Positions 44,093-52,571 of a stretch of 64,000 nucleotides of DNA are shown one piece after another; the first letter of the stretch is position 1, and every line of letters begins with the position of its first letter. The stretch is taken from assembly GCF_007859315.1 (NCBI RefSeq), contig NZ_VOHA01000001.1:1256148-1320147 (forward strand), read 5' to 3'. The position numbers were made by a program, and so were the translations under genes. A model generated the notes under the pieces. It ran no database searches. It saw nothing but the letters and a program-made list of their open reading frames with translations, and had not been told where the DNA came from. This DNA is from Reyranella sp. CPCC 100927 (lineage in GTDB: Bacteria > Pseudomonadota > Alphaproteobacteria > Reyranellales > Reyranellaceae).

Positions 44093-44959
44093 CTACGCCG
44101 CGTAGGCCACCGGCTTGGCGCTGCCCTTGATCTGGGTGCGGTGCATCACGCGGCGTGCCGTGGAGTCGAAGGGATCGCGCCGGTGCATGGTGGTGCGGTT
44201 GTCCCACAGCACCAGGTCGCCGACCTGCCAGCGATGTGCGTAGGTAAACTGCGGCTGGGTCGCGTGTGCCCACAGCGCGTCGAGCAGTGCGTCCGACTCG
44301 GCCCGCGTATAGCCCTCGATGTAGGAATTACGGCGGCGGCCGAGATAGAGCGCCGGCACGCCGGTGGCGGGATGAACACACACGGCGGGATGCCAGGCGC
44401 CGGGCGCCTGGTGTGGATCGTCGGTGGCCGTCACGCCCTGGCGCAGGTAGCCACCTGAATTGTACGTGCCGTCGTGCTTGATGCGTCGGCCGCGGATCCG
44501 GGCATTGAGGGCCTCGGGCATCTCGGCGAACGCCGCCTGCATGGCGCAGAACCATGTGTCGCCGCCGGTCGGCGGCAGCTCCAGCGCGTAGAGCATCGAG
44601 GCGTCAGGCGGGGCGTCGAGATAGCTCATGTCGGTGTGCCACACCGCTTCGCCGGCACCCAACGCCCCGATCGGCTCGCCCTTGGCGTCGAGCACGTTGG
44701 AGACGACGTAGATGTCGGGATAGCCCGGCGGGCTCATGCGGCCCTTTTCCTGGTTGGGCGGCGGGTCGAGCTCGCCCAGCCGGCGGCTGAAGGCCAGCAG
44801 ATCGTCATCGGAGAGTCTCTGGCCGCGCACCAGCACGAAGGCACGCCGGTGCCAGGCATGCTCGATGGCGGCGAACGCGGCATCGCTCAGGCGAGAGAGG
44901 TCGACGCCCGCGATCTCGGCGCCGATCGCAGGCGTGACGTCGGTGATGGTGAGCGTCAT
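44093..44959 (-). CDS. TauD/TfdA-family 2-oxoglutarate dioxygenase
   Basis: 288 residues. Fe(II) ligands: His and Asp in WHTDMSYLD, distal His in RTTMHRRDPFD; the 2-oxoglutarate-binding Arg is in ARRVMHRTQI. The fold matches the taurine/2,4-D dioxygenase family. It removes sulfite, an alkyl group or a glyoxylate-type fragment from an unknown substrate. It converges on the HU gene and shares its terminator. GGGAG lies upstream of the ATG. Confidence 0.9.
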   Translation of the reverse strand: MTLTITDVTPAIGAEIAGVDLSRLSDAAFAAIEHAWHRRAFVLVRGQRLSDDDLLAFSRRLGELDPPPNQEKGRMSPPGYPDIYVVSNVLDAKGEPIGALGAGEAVWHTDMSYLDAPPDASMLYALELPPTGGDTWFCAMQAAFAEMPEALNARIRGRRIKHDGTYNSGGYLRQGVTATDDPHQAPGAWHPAVCVHPATGVPALYLGRRRNSYIEGYTRAESDALLDALWAHATQPQFTYAHRWQVGDLVLWDNRTTMHRRDPFDSTARRVMHRTQIKGSAKPVAYAA

Positions 44960-44991
44960 GGATGCACTCCCTTGTCGTCGCGAACGTTACT

Positions 44992-45073
44992 GTCATTCCG
45001 AGCGCAGCGAGGAATCCTTCCCTTGGGCGCACTGCCAGCCGCCCAAAAGATCCCTCGCTGCGCGCGGGATGAC
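44992..45073. repeat. Family A palindromic repeat, copy 7
   Basis: Arms GTCATTCCGAGCGCAGCGAG and complement ending GCGCGGGATGAC, ~33-base loop. It lies between the LLM and TauD-like genes on the minus strand. Confidence 0.91.
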
Positions 45074-45081
45074 AAGGGTCG

Positions 45082-45993
45082 TCAACCGGTGAATGTCGCG
45101 AAGACCTCTTCGATCGCCTGCTGCTGCCGGCCGGTCGCCGACGAGGCGACGATGATCGGCGTGCGGACGCCGGCTTCGTACCACGCGGCGAGTTCGTCGC
45201 GGACCCGCGCCGCCGGTCCGAACAGCGTAACGTCGGCCAGCCACTTGTCGCTCATCAGTGTCGCGAGATCGTCCGTGCGCTGCGCCGCGATCGCCTGTTC
45301 GACCGCCGCGATCTCCTCGACATAGCCGCATTCCTTCCAGTAGTTGCGATAGTTCGGCAGCAGCAGATAGCTGCCGAGCGTGCGCCGGTTCACCGCCTTG
45401 GCGGCCTCGATGTCATCGCTGATGCAGGTCGGGATCATGTTGCCGATGAAGAACGCCTGATCGGCACGCTTGGCGTCCGGCAGATGGGCGAGCGAGGCGC
45501 CCATGGCCGAACGGCAGGCGTTGGCGAACACCACGCCGTCGCCGATTTCGCCGGCCAGCGCCACCATCTTGCGCCGCAGGGCGGCGATCACGACAGGCGG
45601 CAGTCCGCCTTGTCCGGGCTGGGCGCGCAGCTTCTCGACGAAGGCGCGGGTATCGGCCAGCGGCTTGCCGGCCTTCGCCTCCATGCGCGCGTGGCCGGGC
45701 GCGTGCGCCACGCCGATGCCGAAGCGGAAGCGTCCGCTGGAGATCTCGTGGATGAACGCTGTCGCCTCGGCGAAGTCCGACACGCTGCGCGCGTAGATCG
45801 GCGCGATGGCGGTGCCGAACGTGATGCGCTCGGTGTTCCAGGCCAGCGCCTCGCAGACCGACATGTTGCTGAAGCGGCTGGGCACGTAGATGCCCTGGTA
45901 GCCGCGGCGCTCGGCCTCGCGCGCGGTCTCGATCATGGCGCGGCGACGGCCCGGTGTGGCGATGACGCAAAGGGCGGGAAGCTTCAATGGCAC
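45082..45993 (-). CDS. LLM-class flavin-dependent oxidoreductase (bacterial luciferase-like)
   Basis: 303 residues from a GTG start at 45993 with AGGAGG 5 bases upstream. TIM-barrel luciferase-like features: RGYQGIYVPSRFSNMSVCEA, RITFGTAIAPIYARSVSDFA and the GRFRFGIGVAHAPGH strand that binds flavin phosphate. It uses FMNH2 or F420H2 and oxidises an unknown substrate. The upstream Shine-Dalgarno sequence makes the GTG start sound. It is oriented with the TauD gene, so both may belong to the same catabolic set. Confidence 0.87.
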   Translation of the reverse strand: MPLKLPALCVIATPGRRRAMIETAREAERRGYQGIYVPSRFSNMSVCEALAWNTERITFGTAIAPIYARSVSDFAEATAFIHEISSGRFRFGIGVAHAPGHARMEAKAGKPLADTRAFVEKLRAQPGQGGLPPVVIAALRRKMVALAGEIGDGVVFANACRSAMGASLAHLPDAKRADQAFFIGNMIPTCISDDIEAAKAVNRRTLGSYLLLPNYRNYWKECGYVEEIAAVEQAIAAQRTDDLATLMSDKWLADVTLFGPAARVRDELAAWYEAGVRTPIIVASSATGRQQQAIEEVFATFTG

Positions 45994-46017
45994 AGGGTCC
46001 TCCTGGTTTTCTGTTCC

Positions 46018-46038
46018 GTTATCCCGAGCATAGCGAGG
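46018..46038. repeat. Family A half element
   Basis: A single arm, GTTATCCCGAGCATAGCGAG, abuts a family B repeat. The complementary arm is missing. Confidence 0.7.
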
Positions 46039-46058
46039 TCATCGCGAGCGAAGTGAGC

Positions 46059-46135
46059 CCTGGGAGCGCGGGCCTCCGGCCCGCATGGGCGGGTAGCGGC
46101 GAGGCATGAGCGGGCGGGACGCCCGCGCTCCCAGG
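46059..46135. repeat. Family B palindromic repeat, copy 2
   Basis: CCTGGGAGCGCGGGCCTCCG at the left and GGACGCCCGCGCTCCCAGG at the right. Same outer arms as the copy at 38967-39051 but a different centre. Confidence 0.9.
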
Positions 46136-46147
46136 AATGATTCATAG

Positions 46148-47257
46148 TCAGCTCAGGACCGTCACGGTCTTGCGCTTGATCAGGTCGAAGTCGATGGCGG
46201 CGCCCAGGCCGGGGCCGTTGGGCACGTGCACCAGGCCGTCGCGGCCGATCACGATGTCCTGCTGCAGTCCGTATTTCTGCGCGCCATCGGGCAGCAGCAC
46301 CTCGAAGAACTCGGTGTTCCGGATGGCGGCGATCACATGCAGATTGGCGACGTTGTTGAGCGAATTGCCGCCGTGGTGGACCTCGAAATTCATGCGGAAC
46401 GCCTCGGCCAGGTGCGCTGCCTTCACCAGGGTCGTGATGCCACCCTTCACCGCCACGTCGCCGCGCAGGAAGTCGGTGGCCTGCAGCATGATCCACGGCG
46501 CGTAGCTCTCATAGCCGGCGATCGGGTACTCGGTGGCCAGGATCGGGATGGAGAGCTTCTGCTTCAGTTTGACGTAGTTGTAGATGTCCTGGTCGGCCAG
46601 CGGATCCTCGTACCAGTGGAAGCCGAGATCCTGCGCCACCAGCCCGACGCGCACGGCGGCGGGAAAGTCATAGCTCCAGGTCGAGTCGAGCATCACCGTG
46701 TAGTCGTCGCCGACGGCCTTGCGCACCGCCTCGCAGACCTTGATGTCCTCGCGCCAGCGGGTCGGCGGGTGGATCTTGTAGGCGGCCCACCCGGCATCAC
46801 GGTGGCGCACCGCTTCCTCGGCGTAGGCCTCCGGCGCCGCCAGCACGGCGGAGCTGGCATAGGCCGGGATGCTCTCGCGATAGGTGCCCAGCAGGCGGTG
46901 GATCGGCTGGCCGATCGCCTTGCCGGCGAGGTCCCACAGCGCCACGTCGACCGCGCCGATCGGGCGCACGCCCGCGGCGCGTTGGCGGCGCCAGATGTCC
47001 TGGTTGAGCCGCTCGCGGTCCAGCGGATCGCGGCCCAGCAGCACCGGCTTGAGGTGCGTGATCAGGCCCTGGCCGTCGGTGGTGGCCGGGTTCATCGCCG
47101 AGCCGAGAAAGGCGTGGCCCTCGAGACCCTGATCGGTGATCAGGCGCAACAGGCCGAGTTGGCTGGAACCGCCGAACTGGCCGGTGTGGCTGCCGTAAGT
47201 CGTAGCCGGGATGCTGTCCCACGCAAACAGCGTGAGTGTGACGTCCGTGATCTTCAT
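46148..47257 (-). CDS. Enolase-superfamily (mandelate racemase/muconate lactonizing) enzyme
   Basis: 369 residues from the ATG at 47257. N-terminal capping domain MKITDVTLTLFAWD, then a TIM-barrel with metal ligands Asp in VMLDSTWSYD, Glu in HWYEDPLAD and Glu in ATEYPIAG. The acid/base Lys lies in YKIHPP (K-x-H rather than K-x-K), and the opposite His is in EVHHGGNS. This combination suits dehydration or epimerisation of a sugar acid or carboxylate. Its substrate is unknown. It is divergent from another superfamily member. Confidence 0.9.
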   Translation of the reverse strand: MKITDVTLTLFAWDSIPATTYGSHTGQFGGSSQLGLLRLITDQGLEGHAFLGSAMNPATTDGQGLITHLKPVLLGRDPLDRERLNQDIWRRQRAAGVRPIGAVDVALWDLAGKAIGQPIHRLLGTYRESIPAYASSAVLAAPEAYAEEAVRHRDAGWAAYKIHPPTRWREDIKVCEAVRKAVGDDYTVMLDSTWSYDFPAAVRVGLVAQDLGFHWYEDPLADQDIYNYVKLKQKLSIPILATEYPIAGYESYAPWIMLQATDFLRGDVAVKGGITTLVKAAHLAEAFRMNFEVHHGGNSLNNVANLHVIAAIRNTEFFEVLLPDGAQKYGLQQDIVIGRDGLVHVPNGPGLGAAIDFDLIKRKTVTVLS

Positions 47258-47484
47258 GGCGCGCCCTCCCTCGTCGCCGCCGACTGTAGCGGATGCCGTC
47301 GTCGTGGCGACATGTGTGGTACGCATGGTTGCCGCGCGGGTGGCCGCGTTTGCTGCCGCGACATGACGCGGCAATCTCGGCGTGCTTCACGTCATTGCGA
47401 GCACGGCGGCGAGGCGTCCGTGACGGGAGACTCGGGGACCATGTATCGCTACGTTCGACGCAACGATCTGCCGGGAGTCCTGCC

Positions 47485-48651
47485 ATGAAGATCGCGCGCA
47501 TTGACGCCACCTGGGCGCATGTACCGATCCCGCCGTCGGGTCAGCACGTCAGCAATTTCGGCCTGGTGGCGTCGTTCGACTCGGTGATCGTTCGCATCGA
47601 AACCGATAGTGGCCTGGTCGGGTGGGGCGAGGCCAAGGCCGGCGTCGGCTCGGCCGCATCCTGTGCGGGATTGGCCGCCATCGTGCGCGACGATCTGGCA
47701 CCGCTGCTGTTGGGCCAGGATCCCCGCGACATCTCCCGCCTGTGGGACGTGATGTACAACACGCCGCGCCATGGGCACGCGATCATGCGCGGGCACGGCA
47801 TGCCGCAGCTCGGCCGGCGCGGGCTCTCGCTGGCTGCCATCGGCGGTATCGACATCGCGCTGTGGGATATCCTGGGCAAGTCGCTCAATGCACCGGTTTG
47901 GCGGCTGCTGGGGGGCCGTCGCGCCGAGCGCATGCCGGCCTATGCCTCGGGTGGCTGGGCCGATGCCAAGAACATCGGTGCCCAGCTCCAAGGCTACATC
48001 GAAAGGGGTGGCTTCAAGGCCGTGAAGATGCGGGTCGGCGTGATGGACGGCAGCCCCGCGCGGTCTGCCGCGCGCGTGAAGGCGGCACGCGCGGCGCTCG
48101 GCCCCGATATTGGTCTCGCCTGTGATGCGCACGGCACCTTCACCGTGGCCGAGGCCAAGGCCTTCGCGCGCATGGTCGAGGACTGCGACCTGATGTGGTT
48201 CGAGGAGCCGGTGTCGGGAGACGACAAGGCCGGCATGGCCGAGGTGCGCCGCGCGTCGTCGGTGCCGATCAGCGCCGGCGAGAGCGAGTTCACGCGCCAC
48301 GATTTCCGCGACCTGGCCGAGCTGCGTGCCGCCGATATCCTGCAGCCCGATCTCGCCATCGCGGGTGGCATCAGCGAGGCGCTGCGCATTTCCGCCATCG
48401 CCTCGGCGTTCAACCTGCGGCTGGCGCCGCATCTGTGGTCGGGCGCGCCGGGTTTTGCCGCCGGGCTGGCGGTCGCTGCCACGTCGCCCGCCGGTTTCAT
48501 CCTCGAGTATTCGCTGGGCAGCAACCCCATGCTGCAGGATCTGGTTCAGGAGCGCTTTCCCGTCGAGGATGGCATGGTGGCGATCCCCGACCGGCCGGGG
48601 CTGGGGATCACGGTCGATGAATCGTTCCTGAAAACACACGCACGCGCCTAG
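47485..48651 (+). CDS. Enolase-superfamily (mandelate racemase-like) enzyme
   Basis: 388 residues from the ATG at 47485. The base Lys region reads AVKMRVGVMDG (K-x-R), metal ligands lie in LACDAHGTFT, MWFEEPVSGD and ISAGESEFT, and the His is in LAPHLWSGAPG. WALWDILGKSLN-type barrel helix (IALWDILGKSLNAPVWRLLG) is standard. Different lysine context from its divergent neighbour suggests a distinct reaction. The role may be in sugar-acid or aromatic-acid catabolism. Confidence 0.9.
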   Translation: MKIARIDATWAHVPIPPSGQHVSNFGLVASFDSVIVRIETDSGLVGWGEAKAGVGSAASCAGLAAIVRDDLAPLLLGQDPRDISRLWDVMYNTPRHGHAIMRGHGMPQLGRRGLSLAAIGGIDIALWDILGKSLNAPVWRLLGGRRAERMPAYASGGWADAKNIGAQLQGYIERGGFKAVKMRVGVMDGSPARSAARVKAARAALGPDIGLACDAHGTFTVAEAKAFARMVEDCDLMWFEEPVSGDDKAGMAEVRRASSVPISAGESEFTRHDFRDLAELRAADILQPDLAIAGGISEALRISAIASAFNLRLAPHLWSGAPGFAAGLAVAATSPAGFILEYSLGSNPMLQDLVQERFPVEDGMVAIPDRPGLGITVDESFLKTHARA

Positions 48652-48689
48652 TACCGGGATTTCACAATTGACGAGCACAGACCAAGACT

Positions 48690-48771
48690 GTCATCCCGAG
48701 CGCAGCGAGGGATCTTCTGAAGCTGGCGTGCGGCGGTGCATCAAAAGATCCCTCGCTGCGCTCGGGATGAC
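48690..48771. repeat. Family A palindromic repeat, copy 8
   Basis: Arms GTCATCCCGAGCGCAGCGAG and complement, with a ~32-base loop that resembles, in reverse orientation, loops of other copies. Lies between the enolase-superfamily gene and the VOC gene. Confidence 0.92.
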
Positions 48772-48809
48772 AGCACGCGGCGACGCTAGAAGGCACGAGG
48801 AGACTTGGC

Positions 48810-49196
48810 ATGGAACGCGCCGATCCCATGATGGTGGGTGCCGCGACTGTCTTCGTGGTGCGCGATATCGCGGCCAGTGTCGCGCACTACCGGGACGCCC
48901 TGGGTTTCGACGTCACCTTCGAATATGGCGAGCCGATCTATTACGCCTGCCTTTGCCGTGACGAGGTCCAGCTCCATCTGCTGGCCGGCAGCGCGACCCC
49001 GCGGCTGCCGGGTAACGGCGGTCTGTGCATCTTCGTGCGCGACGTCGATGCGGTGCACGCCGAGTTCGCCGCGCGCGGCGCCAACGTGGTCAAGCCGCCG
49101 GTGGACTCTGCATACGGCATGCGCGACTTCAATGTGACGGACCTCGACGGCAATCAGATCACCTTCGGCATGCAAAGCCCAGGCGTGACGTCGTAG
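48810..49196 (+). CDS. VOC-family protein
   Basis: 128 residues with a single glyoxalase/bleomycin-resistance unit: ATVFVVRDIAASVAHYRDAL at the N-terminus, GLCIFVRDVDAVHAEFAARG in the second half and FNVTDLDGNQITFGM at the end. The metal-binding positions are only partly conserved (no His at the first site, so metal binding may be lost). It may bind a small hydrophobic molecule. It is followed by a Bug-family gene after 16 bases, likely in one transcript. Confidence 0.87.
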   Translation: MERADPMMVGAATVFVVRDIAASVAHYRDALGFDVTFEYGEPIYYACLCRDEVQLHLLAGSATPRLPGNGGLCIFVRDVDAVHAEFAARGANVVKPPVDSAYGMRDFNVTDLDGNQITFGMQSPGVTS

Positions 49197-49212
49197 GCGA
49201 GGGGGACGGGGC

Positions 49213-50178
49213 ATGTTGAGACGGACGTTCGTCGGCGCTGCTGCGGCCGCCGCCGGCCTGGTCGGCTCAGCGGCGGCACAGCCGCTGAAACAGGACGTGC
49301 GTCTGTATTGCGGCTTTCCGCCGGGCGGCACGGCCGATCTGTTGTCGCGCCTGGTGGCCGATGCGCTCGCGCCCGTCGTGGGGCAGAAAGTGATCGTCGA
49401 GACCAAGACCGGCGCCAGCGGCTTCATCGCCAATGAAGCTGTCGCCAGATCGGCACCCGACGGCCACACGATCCTGCTGGCGGGCATGGCGGCGTTCTGC
49501 GTGTCGCCGGTGATGCCCGGGCAAAAGCTGCCGATCGATGTCGACAAGGACCTGACGCCCATCGCCAATGTCGCCGGCGTCTACAACATGCTGGTCGTCA
49601 GCCGCCACGCGCCGTTCCGCCTGGTGCCGGAGATCATCGATCAGGCCAAGGCCAGTCCCGGCAAGTTCACCTACGCCTCCACCGGCAACGGCACGTCGCA
49701 GCATCTGGCGGGCGAGATGTTCAAGAAGCTGGCCGGTGTCGACCTGGTCCATGTGCCCTACCGCGGCGGCGCGCCGGCCATCCAGGACATGGTCGCGGGT
49801 AACGTCAACATGATGTTCGGCAACATGCCGGAGTTTCTTGGCCAGATCACCGGCGGCAACCTGATCCCGGTTGCCTTTGGCGCACCGCAGGCGTCGCCGC
49901 TGTTTCCCGGCCTGCCGCTGATCTCGCGCTGGCTGCCCGACTTCAAGATCGTGAACTGGTTTGGCCTGTTCGGTCCGGCGGGCCTGTCCGCCGATCTTGT
50001 GCAGTTCTGGAACCGTGCGTTGCGTGCCGCCCTGGCCAAGGACGACGTTCAGAAGCGCATGGTCGAGAGCGGCGTGGAGAGCCTGATCGGCTCGCCGACC
50101 GATCTGAAGACGGCGATCGCGACCGACCGGGTCAAGTGGGGCGACGTCATCAAGGCCGCGGGCATGCGCGCCGACTGA
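49213..50178 (+). CDS. Bug-family (TctC) periplasmic solute-binding protein
   Basis: 321 residues, signal peptide RRTFVGAAAAAAGLVGSAAA with twin Arg at its start. Family motifs: YCGFPPGGTADLLSRLVADA, IVETKTGASGFIANEAVA and MFKKLAGVDLVHVPYRGGAP. Same role as the orphan at 35515-36501. It probably binds an organic acid. Again no membrane partner genes are near; in this lineage such orphans often feed a shared TctAB. Confidence 0.93.
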   Translation: MLRRTFVGAAAAAAGLVGSAAAQPLKQDVRLYCGFPPGGTADLLSRLVADALAPVVGQKVIVETKTGASGFIANEAVARSAPDGHTILLAGMAAFCVSPVMPGQKLPIDVDKDLTPIANVAGVYNMLVVSRHAPFRLVPEIIDQAKASPGKFTYASTGNGTSQHLAGEMFKKLAGVDLVHVPYRGGAPAIQDMVAGNVNMMFGNMPEFLGQITGGNLIPVAFGAPQASPLFPGLPLISRWLPDFKIVNWFGLFGPAGLSADLVQFWNRALRAALAKDDVQKRMVESGVESLIGSPTDLKTAIATDRVKWGDVIKAAGMRAD

Positions 50179-50261
50179 CAGGCATGGCTCTCTCATCCCC
50201 CGCGAGGGAACTTGCGTCGTGCAGCAGCGTTTCGAGTGCACGAATTTCGCGAGGGAAGACC

Positions 50262-50651
50262 ATGCAAAGGCTCAGCTTGTCTGTCGGTGCCGCCGCGGTT
50301 GCGCTGTCCGTTCTGGCAGCTGGCCCCGGCTTTACCCAGGGACAGCCGCAGACGATCACCAAAGTCGACGTTCAGCAGGTGTCGACCGGGTTCCGCGCTT
50401 CCAAGGTCATCGGCGCCGACGTCGTCAATGCGGCCAACGAGTCGATCGGCAAGATCGATGACGTGATCATTGCCAGCGACGGCAAGGCGCCGTACGCCGT
50501 GCTGTCGATCGGTGGCTTTCTCGGCATGGGCGCCCGCCTGATCGCGGTTCCCTACGAGTCGCTGCGGGTCGTCGAGAAGAAGATCATGCTGCCCGGCGCC
50601 ACCAAGGAGCAGCTCAAGACGCTGCCGGAGTTCCGGTACGCCAGCAACTAG
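50262..50651 (+). CDS. Secreted PRC-barrel domain protein
   Basis: 129 residues. N-terminal signal peptide LSVGAAAVALSVLAAGPGF, then a PRC barrel at residues ~45-115: ASKVIGADVVNAANESIGKI, DDVIIASDGKAPYAVLSIG and LIAVPYESLRVVEKKI. Such proteins occur in the periplasm and are linked to envelope stress or photosynthetic-centre-like folds. Function unknown. It leads a trio of small genes that may be co-transcribed. Confidence 0.85.
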   Translation: MQRLSLSVGAAAVALSVLAAGPGFTQGQPQTITKVDVQQVSTGFRASKVIGADVVNAANESIGKIDDVIIASDGKAPYAVLSIGGFLGMGARLIAVPYESLRVVEKKIMLPGATKEQLKTLPEFRYASN

Positions 50652-50662
50652 GTGAGGCTTCG

Positions 50663-50980
50663 ATGCCGATCTATCGCTTGGAGCCCGTCGATCGCGATTC
50701 GCCGCACTGGCAGCGCAGCTGGCATCGCGACGTGTGCCTGGTCGGTGCCGCGAGCGAGGCCGAAGCGCGGGAACTGGCTGCGGCGGTCTTCGACCAGGTG
50801 GTGCGGCATCAGGGCCGCGAGCCGCTGGTTGCGCCATGGTCCAACAAGGATCTCGTCACATGCACCGAGGCCGACTCGGTGCCGGATCACATGGCGGAGG
50901 GAATGGTCGCACTCCCCGATGGCCTCGGTGGGTGGCAGCTCCGCGGGCAGGGTGTCGACAGTACAGAGATCGATTCTTGA
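50663..50980 (+). CDS. Small hypothetical protein
   Basis: 105 residues, not recognised. It is soluble and has a charged beta-alpha pattern (IYRLEPVDRDSPHWQRSWHR, then a helical AASEAEARELAAAVFDQVVR). It begins 11 bases after the PRC-barrel gene and precedes a DUF3606 gene, both of which occur among stress-inducible small proteins, so a similar role is possible but unproven. Confidence 0.7.
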   Translation: MPIYRLEPVDRDSPHWQRSWHRDVCLVGAASEAEARELAAAVFDQVVRHQGREPLVAPWSNKDLVTCTEADSVPDHMAEGMVALPDGLGGWQLRGQGVDSTEIDS

Positions 50981-50995
50981 AACGTGGGTTTATGC

Positions 50996-51178
50996 ATGGC
51001 GGATCAGCAGCAGAGCGTTCATATCGATATCGATGCCGAGCAACACATGCGGTACTGGTCAAAGACCCTTCACGTTCATCCCGTCGATCTCAGGGCGGCT
51101 GTCGATGCCGTCGGCCCGGGTCTGGAGGACGTCCGCCGCTATCTGAAGCGTCTTACCAGCGGTCAGCCGGTCGGGTGA
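50996..51178 (+). CDS. DUF3606-family small protein
   Basis: 60 residues from the ATG at 50996; a GTG at 50984 would add four residues. The DUF3606 pattern is seen in HMRYWSKTLHVHPVDLRAAV followed by GPGLEDVRRYLK, a compact helical domain. Proteins of this type are widespread in alphaproteobacteria, often near general-stress genes. Function unknown. Together with the two genes upstream it forms a small tandem cluster. Confidence 0.78.
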   Translation: MADQQQSVHIDIDAEQHMRYWSKTLHVHPVDLRAAVDAVGPGLEDVRRYLKRLTSGQPVG

Positions 51179-51196
51179 TGGGCCAGTGCAGGGGCC

Positions 51197-52393
51197 TCAC
51201 AGCCCCAGCACCATCTTGGCCATGATGTTCTTCTGGACCTCGGTCGAGCCGCCGTAGATCGAGGCCTTGCGCCAGTTGTGATAGGTCGGCGCCGCGGTGG
51301 CGGCGTATTCCGGCCCGATCGGCGGCTCATTCCAACCGTCGAACAGCGCCTTCTTCACGTAGGGAATGGCGTAGTAGCCGACCGCCTCGCACACCAGCTC
51401 GGTGATGGCCTGCTGCACGTCGGTGCCCTTGACCTTCAGCATCGAGGCGCCGGTGCCCGGCCCCTGGCCGGTGCTTTCGCGCGACAGCACGTCGAGTTCG
51501 ATATATTCCAGCGCCGTCAGGTCGATCTCGACCTGCGCGATCTTCTCGGCGAACGCACGCTCCTCGATCAGCGGCTTGCTGGCGACGTGCTCGGCACGCG
51601 CGATCTCCTTCAGTCGGCGCAGGGCGTTCTTGGAGCGGCCGACGGCGGCAATGCCGGCGCGTTCATGGCCGAGCAGAAACTTGGCGTAGGTCCAGCCTTT
51701 GTTCTCCTCGCCCACCAGGTCTTCGCGCGGCACCTTCACGTCGGTCAGGAACACCGAGTTCACGTCGCTGGTGCCGTCGACGGTGACGATCGGTTGTACC
51801 TCGACACCGGGCTGGCGCATGTCGATCAGCAGGAACGAAATGCCGTCCTGCGGCTTGGCGTCGGGCTTGGTGCGCGCCAGGCAGAACATGTGATCGGCAT
51901 AATGCGCGAAGCTGGTCCAGGTCTTCTGGCCGTTGACGACATAGGTATCGCCGTCGCGCACGGCGCGCGTGCGCAAGGAGGCGAGGTCGGAGCCGGCGCC
52001 GGGCTCTGAGTAGCCCTGGCACCACCAATCCTCGCCCGACAGGATGCGCGGCAGGTACTTGGCCTTCTGCTCGGCGTTGCCGAAGGTGTAGATGACCGGC
52101 CCTACCATCTGGATGCCGAACGGCATCACGCGCGGCGTGTTGGCGTAGGCCAGCTCCTCGTTGAAGATATAGCGCTGCGTCAGGCTCCAGCCGGTGCCGC
52201 CGTACGCCTTCGGCCATGCCGGTGCGATCCAACCCTGGCGGTGCAGAAGGCGATGCAAGGTCAGGTAGTCCTCGCGCTCGACCTGGAGGTTGCGGCGCAC
52301 CTTCTCGGTCAGCTCGACCGGCAGGTTCTCTTTCAGGAAGGTGCGGACCTCGTCGCGGAAAGCCAGGTCGGCCTTGCTGAAGTTCAGGTCCAT
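51197..52393 (-). CDS. Acyl-CoA dehydrogenase
   Basis: 398 residues from the ATG at 52393 (GGAG upstream); ATG/GTG codons up to 52414 are less well placed. FAD contacts in WWCQGYSEPGAGSDLASLRT and the C-terminal WRKASIYGGSTEVQKNIMAK are typical of the FadE-type acyl-CoA dehydrogenases. The region around YGGSTEVQ is where MCAD has the base Glu; many FadE family members differ here, so this is not by itself evidence of inactivity. It oxidises an acyl-CoA to the enoyl-CoA. Confidence 0.92.
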   Translation of the reverse strand: MDLNFSKADLAFRDEVRTFLKENLPVELTEKVRRNLQVEREDYLTLHRLLHRQGWIAPAWPKAYGGTGWSLTQRYIFNEELAYANTPRVMPFGIQMVGPVIYTFGNAEQKAKYLPRILSGEDWWCQGYSEPGAGSDLASLRTRAVRDGDTYVVNGQKTWTSFAHYADHMFCLARTKPDAKPQDGISFLLIDMRQPGVEVQPIVTVDGTSDVNSVFLTDVKVPREDLVGEENKGWTYAKFLLGHERAGIAAVGRSKNALRRLKEIARAEHVASKPLIEERAFAEKIAQVEIDLTALEYIELDVLSRESTGQGPGTGASMLKVKGTDVQQAITELVCEAVGYYAIPYVKKALFDGWNEPPIGPEYAATAAPTYHNWRKASIYGGSTEVQKNIMAKMVLGL

Positions 52394-52571
52394 GGCGCGC
52401 TCCATCTTCTTCACCTCTTGCGCTTACGGGAGAGGTGAGAACCTTCGTTTAGCGCATAGCAGCCCCTGGATCGACTCCATCGCCACCATCGCGTACATCG
52501 GAGCGTGGCGGCATTCCGAGCGTCGGAATGCGATCCGACCAGCAATTCTGCGACGCGAGAGGGGATAGGCG

